Shown piece by piece: positions 15,001-28,155 of a DNA stretch of 64,000 bases (position 1 is the first letter of the stretch; each line of letters begins with the position of its first letter). The translations under genes were made by a program, and so were the position numbers. Below the pieces are notes generated by a model. The model was not told where the DNA came from, did not search any database, and saw nothing but the letters and a program-made list of their open reading frames with translations. Source of the stretch: Lottia gigantea. Lineage: Eukaryota; Mollusca; Gastropoda; Lottiidae. The stretch covers positions 1,853,608 to 1,917,607 of the forward strand of contig NW_008708400.1 in NCBI RefSeq assembly GCF_000327385.1, in the 5' to 3' direction.

Positions 15001-16019
15001 AATTAATAATAATAATAATTCAAATAGTGTAATATAATACATACAAATTTTTAGGAAACTTTGGCACGACGTATAAATGTATTTAATGAAAGCCAGGGGC
15101 AGTTGTCTGACTGAAAATTGGAATGTTAAATTAATGCTATCATTGTCCCCAATACACATAAAATTTTTTAAAAAACTCTTTTTACAATCCCTTTAATGCA
15201 GAATTAATTGACGGAATTATACTTCAAAGACTCCAATTCAGTTTTAGGGAAACTGCTGAATATTGGGAAATTGATGTTGGCATGCAAGCCTTGGTAAGAT
15301 ATACAATAGATTTAAGGTAGAAATAATAGTTATAGAAAAAATAATCATTACCTTGCACAAGCCAAAGCAACAAGTGCAGAAGCAGCCTTTTCTCTTTGTG
15401 TTTTTTCCTCTAAACTGATTTGATTTTCTTTGCTATCTTCTCCTAACCAATCACATAATAAACTTTCTAATCCTCTTAAACAATCTCCTGGCTCTTTCAC
15501 AAGACTGAATGGTTTACATTCTTTTAGACAGCTTAATAACAACTCTGCTGTCACACCACACAACTTGGGGTCAATTCTACTTTGAGACTGAAGTAATGGT
15601 AGCAACAGTAGCAAACTGATTCTAGTGGAAAATGATGCTTGCTCTGTCTCCTTTTTAAACAAGCTCAGTGTCTCTTCTTGTAATGATAGCTGACTGAGTT
15701 CTCTACTTGGTGTTAAATCTTGGCAATTTTCTCTACAAGCTGTCCAAAATCCTCGTAAAGCATTCAATCTGTATTCTAACAGACGCTTATAAGCGCTGTT
15801 CTGGGTTCCACATACAGCTAAAAGTTTTTCAGGAACATCATGGGTGTCAGTTGTATCAAATCCACAAGATAGAATATCAGAATCAAGGTCACAATTGGAA
15901 CTAACATTCTTTGGTGGTTCTACCAGATCAGTGACCCTCAACAAGCCATCATGTAGAAATAATGTTTCCTCTGTCACAGAGAACCATAAAGGCTGATTTT
16001 CATTACCTTGAGATGACAT
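1..16019 (-). CDS. HECTD4: HECTD4 orthologue, N-terminal 1,863 codons (3' part outside window)
   Basis: Giant E3 ubiquitin ligase; its C-terminal HECT domain would transfer ubiquitin but lies off the left edge. Exons in transcript order: 16029-15352 (ATG 16019), 14993-14755, 14359-14248, 13950-13806, 13418-13251, 13027-12844, 12543-12355, 12075-11962, 11727-11587, 11188-10974, 10646-10424, 10170-10065, 9901-9784, 9480-9367, 9071-9015, 8820-8596, 8288-8179, 7761-7557, 7425-7306, 7030-6762, 6375-6199, 5949-5763, 5195-5091, 4697-4609, 4370-4183, 3730-3613, 3261-3126, 2821-2655, 2301-2155, 1699-1512, 1089-933, 253-45. The 5,590 nt stay in one frame. Identification rests on long stretches that match vertebrate HECTD4 from memory, e.g. 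MRSGREHNTPDKAMWGF, LYIRFDPKCSSQYDYDK and EEKCLVRSGLV. Early exons repeat DGKYLYT- and GDGKLLYRP-like strands, suggesting a beta-propeller (inference). Residues ~1043-1240 look like a CUB-like beta-sandwich. The acceptor at 16030 puts the ATG in exon 2 or later, so a 5' UTR exon lies upstream. Confidence 0.95.
3725..3886. repeat. 54-bp tandem repeat, three copies, spanning a HECTD4 splice acceptor
   Basis: Copies at 3725-3778, 3779-3832 and 3833-3886 look identical. On the transcribed (minus) strand each contains TGTGTTACAG followed by GTATAA, the acceptor used for the exon 3613-3730. The lowest copy overlaps the start of that exon. The unit is 18 codons long and open in the exon's frame. Confidence 0.95.
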
Positions 16020-17039
16020 TGTTATACCTGAAAAAAAGTATAACATATAAATAAAAATAATAGCAAAAGCAATGTTAGGTCTATTTTTTTATAGCAGGAA
16101 CCTATTTCACATGACTTGACTTAACTTAAGATAATGTAGTGTTCCATCCATCTCATTGGCTAATCACTAAAATCAATTTTAAATCTATTTTTATCAACCA
16201 ATCTGACAAATGTAAGTCTTAAGATCTAGATTTGTAAAAAATCCTTGTGAACATTAAAAAGTTGAATCATAAATAATTGAATTATAACAACAGAAAATGA
16301 AAGCGAAGCAAAATGAATAATGATTGCCATAAATTTATACATATAGGCCTATGATTTCAGTTATAGGGCTACCAGACATAGTTAATTTGAAATAAATATG
16401 GGCTTTATAAAAGCATTAAGATGGTGAAGTCTCAAATATAACAAATTCAAAATATTTACACCATATCAAAACTTCCTTATCATCAAATTTCAGTTATTTT
16501 AATGAAGTTTAACCATTTGCAGCAAAAAAAAAAAATTGAAAATTCTTGGTAATCATGGATGTACTGATAGACATACTGATCATACTAACACTGAAGAAGA
16601 CCCTTATGGCAGCTGGACTGTTTAGACATATTTCAACATATATGGCCATCCCAACCTTACCCAAAATCAAAATAAGTCACTAAATTGCATAGTTGATTAA
16701 TTGAGTAATTGCAATTAGGCTTATGACTATGTTCTTGCATAACACTTGCGTTTCAATAATGATTACCAGTAAGTTGCATCAGTATTTCTAATTCAAGAAA
16801 ATATTTAGCTCTACACTATATTAAATGGTATAGATCAAATAAAGTAAGTGACGCAGACACAAAATCAGTTTCAGTATACTTATTAACAACAATCTATAAA
16901 TAGTAACACTAGCAAAACATTTTGACAGCCAAAAACGTAAACATGACCTTCAGAGAGGACGAAGAGCTTGGACAGTGCATGCAAAATGATAACAGTGTCT
17001 GATTTGATTCATTAACTCTTTTCTGATCATTTTACTTAC

Positions 17040-17150
17040 AAATATGAGATATCTACAGCATGACAGACCAATCAGAAACTGCAAGATCACTGTCTGCAAC
17101 AAAATCCATTTCTAACATCGCCATTTTGTATAATGGTTTCGTTCAATTGT
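17040..17150 (-). other. possible HECTD4 5' UTR exon and promoter edge
   Basis: The first HECTD4 coding exon begins at a 3' splice site just upstream of its ATG, so a noncoding exon is required. A perfect donor (GTAAGT on the minus strand, complement of 17034-17039) ends a candidate exon at 17040. A YY1-like core, CAAAATGGCG, reads on the minus strand at 17128-17119; such sites commonly sit just downstream of animal transcription starts. The exon's 5' limit is a guess. Confidence 0.3.
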
Positions 17151-20100
17151 TGCTCCAAATGAATGTAACAGTAAACGAAGATTTCTTCATGCAGTTCGAT
17201 TTCCATGCATATTGATAGTTGTATCGATATCTATGTTTATATCCTGTTGACAAATCGATTTCTAAGAACTGACATGACATATTTAGATATATTTTTAGAT
17301 ATTGAGCTGAAATTAAATGAATGTTCCTCCAAGAAGGACAAGTTCAAGGGGGATAAATCCATTCATAGAGGACTTTTATTTTGTTGTATATAGCCAAATT
17401 AAATCAAAGCCTTTCTATAAATTTTATCTTTTCTTTTTAAAGTAAATCAGCTACATTGTTCTTTCATGTATTATTCCTCAATCAAGTCTTGGAAATAGGC
17501 TTATATTTTCAAACTGGATTGTCCCAGAACATTAAGAAATTGCAAACTGGATTGTCCCAGAACATTAAGAAATTGCAGTTTGCAGTGACTAGCTTGACTT
17601 TCAATATAGCTCTGATAATTTCCAGTTGCCTCAAAATCCAAAATTGGAATTATAAAATAAACCATGTCGGGGTTTGATAATATTTATTTTTTTAAGCTAA
17701 AAGCAACAAACATTCATTTTTATTCCTCGTTCAGATTTAGTTCAATCTCTCTCACATCTGTACATTATTAACAGTTAGCCAAGGCTACATAAAATATTCT
17801 TACAATAAAACATAAGCACCATTGATAACAATAAGTAGGATCACACAAAATATCTTCTTAGTTTCCCATTTCATATTACTGTAAAACATACATGAAAAAT
17901 TGTTCTATTGACAGTAAAAAAGTCTAAGATGAAAATTACTGGCGTTAAATATTCATTACACCTACACAACTACACTTGAATTCTCTTTAGGGAGAAATCT
18001 TAATATTTGAGACATAATCATTGTCGATGCTCCTAGCTTTGGTCAACCAAATATATCTATGTTCATGATCTGGATACAATTCTAAACACAATCCAATTTA
18101 TTTTACAATAGAATAAGTAGTTATGAAGTAGTCTTATACTACCTGAATCAAATCAAAATAGATTACTTGTGTTAAAGTTTTGAATCAAATCAAGATGTGC
18201 AAAAATATATTGGCTTGACTATAAGCAGAATAACAATAAAAAATATATGCTACTTGACTCAACTTGACCTGTGGAGAGTCCATAAAGCAGAAAGGTACTT
18301 TTGATTTTTATTTCTTATAATAACTTAAAAAATCATAAAATTGGAAACTAAAAAAATTTAATGTGATTATTTCTATGTATTTAATATATCTATCACCATT
18401 ACCAAAATATATCTGGACAATATATATATATACATGGTTTTGGCAAATGTCTTAATTAAAATGATACATCAAATATCAATATTTTTAGGAAATACCTTAC
18501 ATGTTAAAAAATGGTTGTCTGAAAGTTTACAGTTTTAAAGTTAGATAATATTAATATATTACAAGTTTGAAAATAAGCCAAACTTATTTGGAAATAAGAT
18601 AATCGTCAAAGAGACATTTTTTATTATAATAGTTTAAATTCCATCTCTTTAAAATATGGCAAAATGTTTATGTATTATTGAACCAGTGCAATGAATCGAA
18701 GAGGAATGTGAACTCTTGGTCAGTGTGCAGAATGTACAAAAAACATAGAACAATAACAATATAATAACTACATTAACAGAAGTTCCTGAGTACTAAGTGA
18801 AATATCTTTTAGAATCAAACAGTAGCTAGAATCCTTTGAACACTAGTGACTGCTTTTCCTGCCATAAACACAAGCAGAAGTTGCATGTTAATGTCATATT
18901 AATGTCACTTTTATAACTTAGGTGTTCGGGATATATGGCATTAAACATCTAACACTTAGTGTTCAAAGGGTCAAGGTAAACATGTTACAAAATAAGAAAA
19001 GGACATCACTTTGAATTGTGTGCAGGCAAAAGTTGGTCATATTTAGTGAACTTTAAGGTTTGTTGAATAGTAAAAGTTATCAAGAATTCAGTTGTACAAT
19101 AATTCAGCAGTGTTCAAAATGAAAATTAAAAGTTTGGTTAGCATTAATAAAGATTAAAATCACAGGCCATTTTCTTCAGATTGACATTTGAAAAAAAACA
19201 AAGCTGAAATCATGATACAATGTTTAGATAACTTCACAACCAATCAATATATTTTGATTATTTTTTTACAAAGACTATTGGCAATACATTAACATTTCAA
19301 GGCACAGTTTTGATTAAAACAGAAAATACAGCACAGTGTTTAATGCTCATATTTTAACACTGAACTTTGGTGGGATGTGGAAAATGGAAATGACTAAAAG
19401 TAAAGGAATAATAATACAATATACACCATACAACAGACACCATATAAAAATATTGGGGAAAGGCTTTGTGAATATGTCATAATATTATTTATAAGGGAAT
19501 AAATTGTCTTTATATTCAATATCTAAATGTGAAAATATTAATAACCTCCTGAAAGCAATGAAAGCCTAAACCTTTATTGGTATGATTTTATTGAATTGAA
19601 TCCCTTTAAATACATAGAATCTACAACAAGGGTCTTCAAATATATTTCTATATTGGAATAGAGTATAATTCACCATATTGATTTAATCATATTAATATAA
19701 TTAACCACAATATATTTTGTTATATGAAAATAAAGCTTTAAATGAAATGTAATGTAACCCATCGCTAGACACACCTGTTTGTAGCAATAGTATAGTTTGA
19801 TTTGCAGCTCCCAATTCCATCTCTACCAGTAAGAAAAAAAATTGGAAAGCTTATTCTTAGAACAAAATACTTGATCAATTCATTAATGATTATTTTTAAA
19901 TGTGAATCAGAATATCATCCTCAAAATTGTTAAGAGTAAGTTTGCTTTGGTAATAATTCCAACTATTTACATGTGAAATTTTTGTCAGGATATATTGAGT
20001 TGAGATATTTCATCAAAATAAAGTTAATTCAAAATTATACTATTTAAAAGTTAATATTTCAATTCACATAAAATCTTAAATAAAATTTGAATGACCAACT

Positions 20101-21023
20101 AAGGTAGATAATAATTTAATGAAATTGTCCTTAATACCGCTAATGTTCTTCAAACAGAAGTTACCATGCTAAACCTCGCCCTGTGTCTCTAATAAGCAAT
20201 GATATAATTACTCTACAAATCTTTTAACAAATAATCAACTATAAATATAGATTTATTTGAAATAAACTTTGGCAGGGAGTAATAATAACTAATACTATAT
20301 ACATGATGAAATCAGCTAAAATAAGAGGAATAGATTTCCAATTACCTTCTTAGGGCAAAACTCTGCACTCTATACTTGCAATTATATTGAATATCTATAC
20401 TGAAATCATCCCTGTACTTTTGCAGAATATCAAATCAGATTCAAAATCATTATATAAATTGAATGCCTTTTTGCGATCAATAAACATTTAACAGGTTTCA
20501 AAAACTATATTGTTTTTCACCTTGAATCAGTTTTTTGATATTGATATTAACAATATTTTTTTTCATTTTGAAATTTGATGAATACATTATCAATTCATAA
20601 CAGATATATACAAAATATTAAAATTGGAGATAAAATACTAAAGTGACTATTTTGATTTATCAGCAAACATACTTTAAGTGAAAGGACTATACATTTTTAT
20701 ACAAGAAACAAATAGAAAAAGTTTAAGAAATAGAGATATGAAACTTAAAGATGAAGAGCTCTTGAGATTCCAGAAATGTAACTAAGATATTATTGCATAT
20801 GCAAGGCCATCTAACCATCAATATAAGCAGTTTACTTAATTTTCAGTCTAATTTAGACAACAAGAAACACGTAAGAAACTAGCCCTTTATAGTTTCAATT
20901 ACCTTTTATTCAACCTCAGCAAGTAAATTACTATGTTTTGATTATGTTACAGAAATAACTTAAACATAACTTTTTCACCTTAAGTAATATAAGATCCAAT
21001 TTTCCTGCTTAGTAACATTTTTG
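17150..21023. other. gene-free AT-rich stretch
   Basis: About 3.9 kb between the HECTD4 5' end and the TBC1D10 3' end. I see only short chance frames, poly-A/T runs and a 33-bp tandem duplication (17511-17576). It could hold a long TBC1D10 3' UTR or HECTD4 regulatory DNA; the sequence alone does not decide. Confidence 0.6.
17511..17576. repeat. 33-bp perfect tandem duplication
   Basis: Two identical adjacent 33-bp copies (17511-17543 and 17544-17576) that start AAACTGGATTGTCCC. No function seen. Confidence 0.9.
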
Positions 21024-21029
21024 TTTATT
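21024..21029 (-). terminator. candidate TBC1D10 polyadenylation signal
   Basis: AATAAA on the minus strand, about 140 nt past the TBC1D10 stop codon. Other AT-rich hexamers lie further on, so usage is uncertain. Confidence 0.35.
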
Positions 21030-21169
21030 GGTTTTCTAAGGTATCTAACTTTACTAAAAGTTTTACTTCATTAATGTGAAAGAATTTATAAAACAAATTT
21101 AAGTATCAAAACTTCTTAAGTACCATGCTGCATTTTGATAAAGGCAACTGTATTGATTGGAAATTTTTG

Positions 21170-24100
21170 CTACGATTTCTGTTTCTTTGATTCGCCTTTT
21201 TTTCCTTTTGTTGATTTTTCTTTTGCGGCTTTAATTTTTGCCAGTTGTTTTTGATGTTCTCTCTCCATTTCTCTTTCTGTAATACTCAACTTTGTTAACT
21301 GAAATATACACAAACCACTTCAACATCCAGATATTCGTAGCTATTTAAATTTTTATGGGCAATAACTGTTCTATTGATTCAAATTTCAAACATGACCTCC
21401 AAGTTTGGACAATAACATCTATTTTTAATTTGTAAGAAAAGTGGACAAAAACTGATGGAATTATAATATTTTTGGTAAAAAAATTTATACTTCTATAATT
21501 GCCATTTAGGGATTAAAGAAATCATTATTTCTTATTGTTCAGAGTTGTAACATGAGCATAAAAATGAATCACATTTTCCTTTGTTTGTCATATGTACAAC
21601 TTTGATTCTTGAGGTTTATAAAGATAAAAATTCTACTGAAGTAATAGTATTGTATTGTTTGTGTATGTTATGCCAGATGGTGGTATTATATGGTTATACT
21701 AAAAAAAGTTATCATTTACCTCTCTCATAATAACATCTTCTTCAAGTTCTGATGCTGGAATGTTTCGTAATTTTTCCATTGTTTCATAAAAACTTGGACA
21801 TTCAGCTATTTTCTCTGATGAACCAAGTGCAACTTTAAATAAAACTAATGCCACACGAAATAAAATTTTTACTCCTGTAAAACAATAACAATTCATAAAT
21901 AGATATTACAATATATTAATTGTAAAGAATACATTGTTTCTTAAAGCAACATTAACTCATTAAGTTACATATTAAATGTCTACATTATTAGGGAAAATAG
22001 CATTGGCAATGCAATAACAAATTTCTTAGCAGCATTTTCTCTCACATATTTCAATTTAAAACTGACTCTGTAATATTGAAGCATATTTTAATCTAAAATT
22101 TATTATTTAGATGCATTTGAAACAGCAAATCAATTTTTTTGCGCTTTCTAAAAATTGATAAAATTACCTTCACAGAAAAATACATCCCATATTCTTAACA
22201 CAGAGCTCCATGGTAAGGATCTGGTATAAACACACATAAACCATTCAGTCATATACATAATAGGTTCAACACGCTGCTTTTTCTACAAACAAAAATATAT
22301 AGATATCATTCTTCAACTATAAGAAAAATAAATGGAAACATTGAAATATTAATTGTGAATTATCATATTTAAATCTATTTAGATATTTATTTTTCTTATA
22401 ATAATTACCAAACCAAGAATTTAGGGAATTAAGCAAACATAAAGCATAATCTGTCAAATTTGCATTTTAAAGTCTAATAAATGAGTAACTTCAAAGACAA
22501 GTAACTAAACTTCACCTTAGGATCAGAATTTTATGCAAAAGAAATCAATTTACCAGTAATTTGTAAATAGGTGGGTAGGTTCGTTTGATTAAACCATATA
22601 AAACTTCACCATCTAACTGAACAGCCTCCTACAAATTATACATACCATACATTAATAAAGTTTATTCAAAAATAAAATCTCTTGAATGTTTAGGTAGATT
22701 AAACTTAAAATTCCAAAATTGTTCATATACAACTCCCTATTTCTATTGTTTCAATGTTACTTGATGTGATCTCTATCCCAAGTGTCGGCTTTCAACCCCT
22801 AATACTTAAGGAATCTTATTCTGACAAGTTTCTATATCAACGAATCATAGATGTATGAGATAGCCACCTGTTATAGATTAACATAAAGCATTGGTCATTT
22901 TACATTTGAGTATCACTCAAAACAAATTTGTTCTCTAATGCTGACAACATATTTCATCTCATTTGGTAAAAGTTTTTTTTTTTTTTAGAATGGGTGCCCC
23001 TGGAAAATTTTGCACCTACCAATCCTGGACTATAGTAGCCAGGGAGATATTTATCACATAATGATACAAGACACCAGAATGCCTGTTCAGCAGGCATGTG
23101 CATTAATAATAAAGCTGCCAATGGAGCCTGAGCTTGACAATATCCTTCTTCTGGTCTATGTATACTGTAGGCTTTTAATACAAAAAATAAATCTTCTTGT
23201 CTGGAATAAAACAAAGCATGATAAAATTGGGAGTTATAATTGTATAGTAGTGGACTCCTCGAACGAGAAGTACCATCACATGTTTCGAAAAGAGAGACAC
23301 AAGCCACTACAGTGTAGGTTAAAATCATGAGATACCACCATAGCTTTAGTCTTAGCATTAGAAATAATTGGCTGGATTCAAAACTTTGGCCCCATAATCT
23401 CTTGGCCAAAAAAATTTATCCATCTAAGACTACCAGTTCTATTTTGAGACTGCTATTCCAATTCTCATAAAAATAATTTTAAAAAAATTCAAAAAACTTT
23501 TTACTTTGCTCAGACAAAAGTCAATTCACCTCGGACTGTTTAAGGTGCAGTTGCGTCACTTTTTTGACCAATCGCACCTTTGTCTCAGAAATGGGATTTT
23601 CTTTAGCTAAGCATCACCGTCAAAATTTGAGCCTTCAAATCCATGTGTGTCCAGAAATATCTACGTTTGAATATCATTTAAAGATACTCTGTGATATACA
23701 GATAAGACATAGAAATACTGAGTTTTAATTGTTTTTAAGGAATTATGTGATTTTCTTTTATTTTTAGTACTTCTGAAGATTATTTACATATTCAACATTC
23801 AAATCAACCCCCCAAAATGGCGCAACTGTACATGATGAAAAAAAAATATATCATTACTGATTACTGGTATGTATTTCAAGTAGAGAACATGAGAAGTCTT
23901 ACCCATAGCCATCTTTATTTTTAAACATTTCATGTTGAGGAAATTGTCGATCTAAATCTTTCTGAATATCATCAAGACATTTAGGGTCACCTGGTAAACT
24001 TAAATAATGCTGAAAAAACCATTGAAAATGTAATTCAAATTACACTTCTGTTCGGTGAAAAATGATTGATTGAATCAAAAATACAACTCAAATTTAAGGA

Positions 24101-27100
24101 AAAGGTGAAATACATACATTTCAAGGTCACAATCAATTAAAAAGTAAATGAAAAAAAAAATGTGCCAAAATTGAATTTCTCTGAAAAAAAAAAAAACATT
24201 TTCTCTTGTATATCATTATTTTTTTTTAAGAAAATGTATATAATTATATTACATCTTGTATGTAGGTTATGATTTTCTATTTTGGGGCCTGGATTTCTTT
24301 TTTTCTCAACAATTTGCAATGGAAATCTGTTGGGTCTAATACAGATAGAAAGTAAATGTTAAGAGATAAAGAGTAAGATATAGACATAGATAGTTGAATG
24401 AGCCATTATAATATAAATAATGATATAACATATAATCTACTTACATCATAACGACCTCTATTGTGATCTAGCATAAATTTACTACCACATAAATATTGCC
24501 AAGCTCTAGGTCTTATAGATGATGGTATGCCCTTTCTACATCTATCTTTAACCTATATACATACAATAATACAACTATAGTTTCAGAATATAACTCAGTG
24601 GGAGGGAACAGTTTTTAAATACAAAATAATTCTTACTGTAGATCGGTTTAAGCTAGTCATTTGACATAGATCTTATGTCAGTGTTAATAAAATGTGTGAT
24701 TCAATTTAGGGGGGAATAAAAATAAACAAAGGTTGTTCTGGTTTTAAAGGTGCATTCAAACCTGTTTTATTCCATAACACTGCAGGAGTTACTCATTTTT
24801 TTTTTATTTGGGATGTCCTCTAAATGTAAGTGGGAACAAATAAATTCAAAGATAGCTTGCCAGTAAGGTAAAATACACCCTCTTCCAGCTGTCAGAAATG
24901 ATAACCAAGTCTGTATTGGCTTAATAATAATTTCTCAAAAACAGTTGTTCAAATTATCATCAAAATCAAACATGAAAAAGGTTATACACGCAAGGGCCAT
25001 AACTCTGAAACTGTTCATCCGATGATGACCGAGATCTCATCAATATATAAGCTTGCACTCATGCATACCAAGTTTCAAGTTTCATCAAGGTCAGATAAAA
25101 ACTGCAGTCTATATCATACCTACAACCCAAATTTGACCATTTTAACCAAGTTAAGGGCAATAACCCAGAAACCGTTCTTCCGATTGTTACAAATTTCAAA
25201 CTTGACTGAAATCTCATCAATATATACATGATCATCAAGATCAGATAAAAACTGCACCCTCTATCGTGTCTACAAGTCAAATTTCACGTTTTCATTAAGT
25301 CAAGGGCAATAACTCTGCAATCGTTATTCCAATATGACCAAATTCAAACATGACCGAGATCTCATCAATATATACAAGCAAACTAAGTTTCAAGATCGGA
25401 TAAAAATTGTTGCCTTTATCATGCAAACAAGCCCAATTCAACACGTTTACTTAGTCAAGGGCAATAACTCTGAAACCGTTCATCCTATTATAACCAATTT
25501 CGAACTTGACTGAGATCTCGTCAATATATACATGCACACCAAGTTTCATCAAGAACGGATAAAAAATTAAGCCTTTATCGTGCATACAAACCAAATCTAA
25601 AGTGTTTTTACTTAGTCAAGGGAAATTAACTCTGAAACCGTTCACCAAATATAACCAATTTCGAACTTGACCAAGATCTCATCAATATATACATGCATAC
25701 CAAGTTTCATCAAGATCAGATAGAAGCTGTAGCCTCTATCGTACATACAAGAAATGTGGATGAATGGACAAAAGGACTGACAGGGCTGACAACAATATAC
25801 GTCTACATTTCCATGTGGGCGTATAAAAACTAGTCCAATTATATATATAAATAAATATTTTAGAGACAAATTTCATTTGTGAAATATTCAGAAAGGGTTC
25901 CGATCAAATCTCTTTCCAAACTACTCCTTGTGCTTGGAAATCAAACCCACTTTCAATCCATCTATTCTAATAATAGATTTTTCACATAGAACATATGTCA
26001 CCAATGACACCAAACGAGCTTTTTCCAATCATTGTGTAAGTTATTTGAATTTAAAATTAACAATGAAAATAATATCAAACAATCAACCCTTTATACTTTT
26101 ATAACTATATATATATATTTGTTATCACAAATAAGGATGGGTGGGACTGTTTAATTAACAATTATTTTATCAGTTTAAAAAACTCTGACACACCTTTTTA
26201 AATCTTTTACTCATCCATTTCTCCCAATTTTCCATCATGTCTAGCCATTTTAATTCTCTTTTTCTTAAAATTTCAGGTGGTAATCTGTGTTCACTGTAAG
26301 AATATAAATCATGCAGTGACAGGTCATGGCAGGTTATTTTATATAATGAATTAGGATACCAGTTCTATATTAGGTCTATATTTATGCAAATAGCCTGTGC
26401 AGTACATAATAAACGTTTCATGCTATAAAGATCAATAATAATGCTAGTCTAGGATATTGCCATGACACTCAACTGAACCTTATTATCTATCTCAAATGAT
26501 GAATAATAAATTCAAATTCTTAAAGGGATTCTTGCCTTTTCATGTGTATAGGGACATTTATAGATTTTATTTGTACTCTTCTGAATTTCTATATGGTCTC
26601 TGTACCACCAGGAAACTTTATCAAAGTTAGCTTGCAAGGCAAGGTAATATACACCCACTGCTAGCTTTGGTTTTGAATAAAATATTTTGTCAAAATCAGG
26701 CAAGAATCACACCGTTATTAGGGTGAGGTCTGTGGGGGCTGAGCCCCTGCAAGTGAGAATTAAGCCCCAGCAAAATTATGTTCAGTTCAGCAGAGATTTT
26801 TCATTTAAAGGGTCTTTGTACAAAATCAAAAAGATTAGATTTTTAATACGTACTTTTTGGCACCTCAAAATTGTAAAAAAATGAGTTTTTTCTGGGACTT
26901 TTATTCTTTAAATTTTCTGAGCCCTAAATATTTTTCAATTCTTCTGGTTTATCCTTGGGTGATAACAAACACTCACAGCCAGATTTGTCAAAATCGGTCA
27001 AGAATTGTTCCTTCTAGAGTGCTTGAAAGCATTTGTGAACCGATTCATGTGGGCGTATAAAAATGATCTGAATATATAAATGTTTTGAACGGTATTAGAT

Positions 27101-28155
27101 GAGAATAGATGTAATTTAATTTAATTATGTTCCTCTACAATAATTTAAGCTTAACCTGTTGAACCCCGAGTGAAAATGAAATAAAATGTTATACCTCAAT
27201 TCCAAGTAATATAAGTCAAAGCGAAAGAACTTAAAGTTGTGTGATTTCACTTAGCAATGGCTGGTTTACCTGCTGCTTGGGTATATATCATTATATATTT
27301 AAATATAAGCTAAAGCATCAGTGAATCTGAATTGGGAAAATTAATGTCCTTGGTGTACATACAAAATTTAGGAAAATTCTCTTTATGATCCCAAAAATTC
27401 AAAAAAAAAAATCTTGCAAATGATTCAGAACATTTGAAGTTTCAAATGAAATCTTTATTAATCTGATAAAGTTGTATTGATTGACCTAATTACATCTGTT
27501 TACCTACAAATTGAAGAGGTGCTAAAATAGTACTGGGGCATGTAACTGATCCAGATTATAGTGTTATATAATAACAGAACCTCTTATTTGCCATTAAATA
27601 ATGTTATCAATAAGGATTTGATTTTCATAATAATGAAGACTTCCATTTACTTGTGTCTCGTGATGTAAAATTGAAACCAGTTTACGCCCAACCATTAATC
27701 ATTTATAACGTAACTGGAATCAAATATTATTTTTTTTCAAGAGGAGTCGGTTTTTTAAACTTCAGTGCAGGTAATTTTAAATGTTTAAGCCTATTTTAAA
27801 ACCATATCATTGAAAATAAATTTGCATAGTAATTTTGTGACATAGTGATCATCATCATTAGTATCACCATGACTTTGTCCTACGCCTACAGGAAATAATT
27901 AAACACATCACACATGAATAGTAAACACACTAACACAAGTCAAACTTACTCTTCAGGACTTGTAAATTGTTTACCACCAGTAAAACCATATCTATCAACA
28001 ACTTGTGACACTGTTCCATTTACTTTCAAATTACTACTAGAACTTCTTGGGGGAGGGGCATGATTTCTACGAGAGTATCCCTCATCTTCTTCACTATCAT
28101 AATCATCATCATAATTAACATGATGATCATCAATGTCAGGCCTATAATTAGCCAT
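21170..28155 (-). CDS. TBC1D10: TBC1D10-family Rab GTPase-activating protein, 391 aa
   Basis: Accelerates GTP hydrolysis on Rab GTPases in membrane traffic (family knowledge; the target Rab cannot be read here). Exons: 28155-27950, 26293-26194, 24552-24445, 24009-23903, 23200-23020, 22628-22554, 22282-22168, 21874-21720, 21298-21170; they sum to 1,176 nt, an exact frame. The N-terminus is acidic ([14 protein letters not shown]), followed by DRYGFTGG, a TBC1D10 hallmark. The TBC domain runs from about residue 108 to 325 and keeps both catalytic motifs: IQKDLDR (arginine finger R159) and YCQ (glutamine Q196). LYMTEWF-like and [12 protein letters not shown] stretches follow. The tail (residues 350-391) is Lys-rich and probably helical. 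The start is the first ATG; a longer frame on paper needs a GTG. TBC1D10A, B and C arose by vertebrate duplication, so no letter is assigned. Intron 2 (24553-26193) and intron 1 (26294-27949) hold repeat elements. Confidence 0.93.
23539..23840. mobile_element. degenerate copy of the TTAA-flanked ~355-bp MITE family
   Basis: In an intron of TBC1D10. Its start (TTAAGGTGCAGTTGCG) and end (AATGGCGCAACTGTAC) are imperfectly inverted, and the interior matches the copies at 45904-46257 and 49924-50279, for example in AGACATAGAAAT and TACTTCTGAAGATTATTTAC. The most diverged of the three. The boundaries are approximate. Confidence 0.65.
24851..25828. mobile_element. TATACGCCCAC-family element with five ~155-bp internal repeats
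   Basis: In TBC1D10 intron 2. One end has AGCTTGCCAGTAAGG then AATACACCC; the other has GTGGGCGTATA (25815-25825), the complement of the family end TATACGCCCAC. In between, a monomer with the core CAAGGGCAATAACTCTGAAA recurs at about 24991, 25152, 25301, 25456 and 25617, spaced 149-161 bp. No coding capacity. Confidence 0.8.
26628..27066. mobile_element. TATACGCCCAC-family element, short copy
   Basis: In TBC1D10 intron 1. The left end reads AGCTTGCAAGGCAAGG then AATATACACCCACTG; the right end is GTGGGCGTATA at 27050-27060. Its interior (ATAACAAACACTCACAGCC, then a GGTCAAGAATTG stretch) is the reverse complement of parts of the 31417-32120 copy. Non-coding. Confidence 0.75.

Noticed and set aside
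23201-23409. Open frame continuing past the TBC1D10 exon at 23020-23200
   Set aside because: Reading through the acceptor TTATTCCAG into the intron; the family-conserved [14 protein letters not shown] joins 23903 directly to 23200.
25022-25869. Short open frames within 24.9-25.9 kb
   Set aside because: They lie in the ~155-bp tandem units of a non-coding repeat element.
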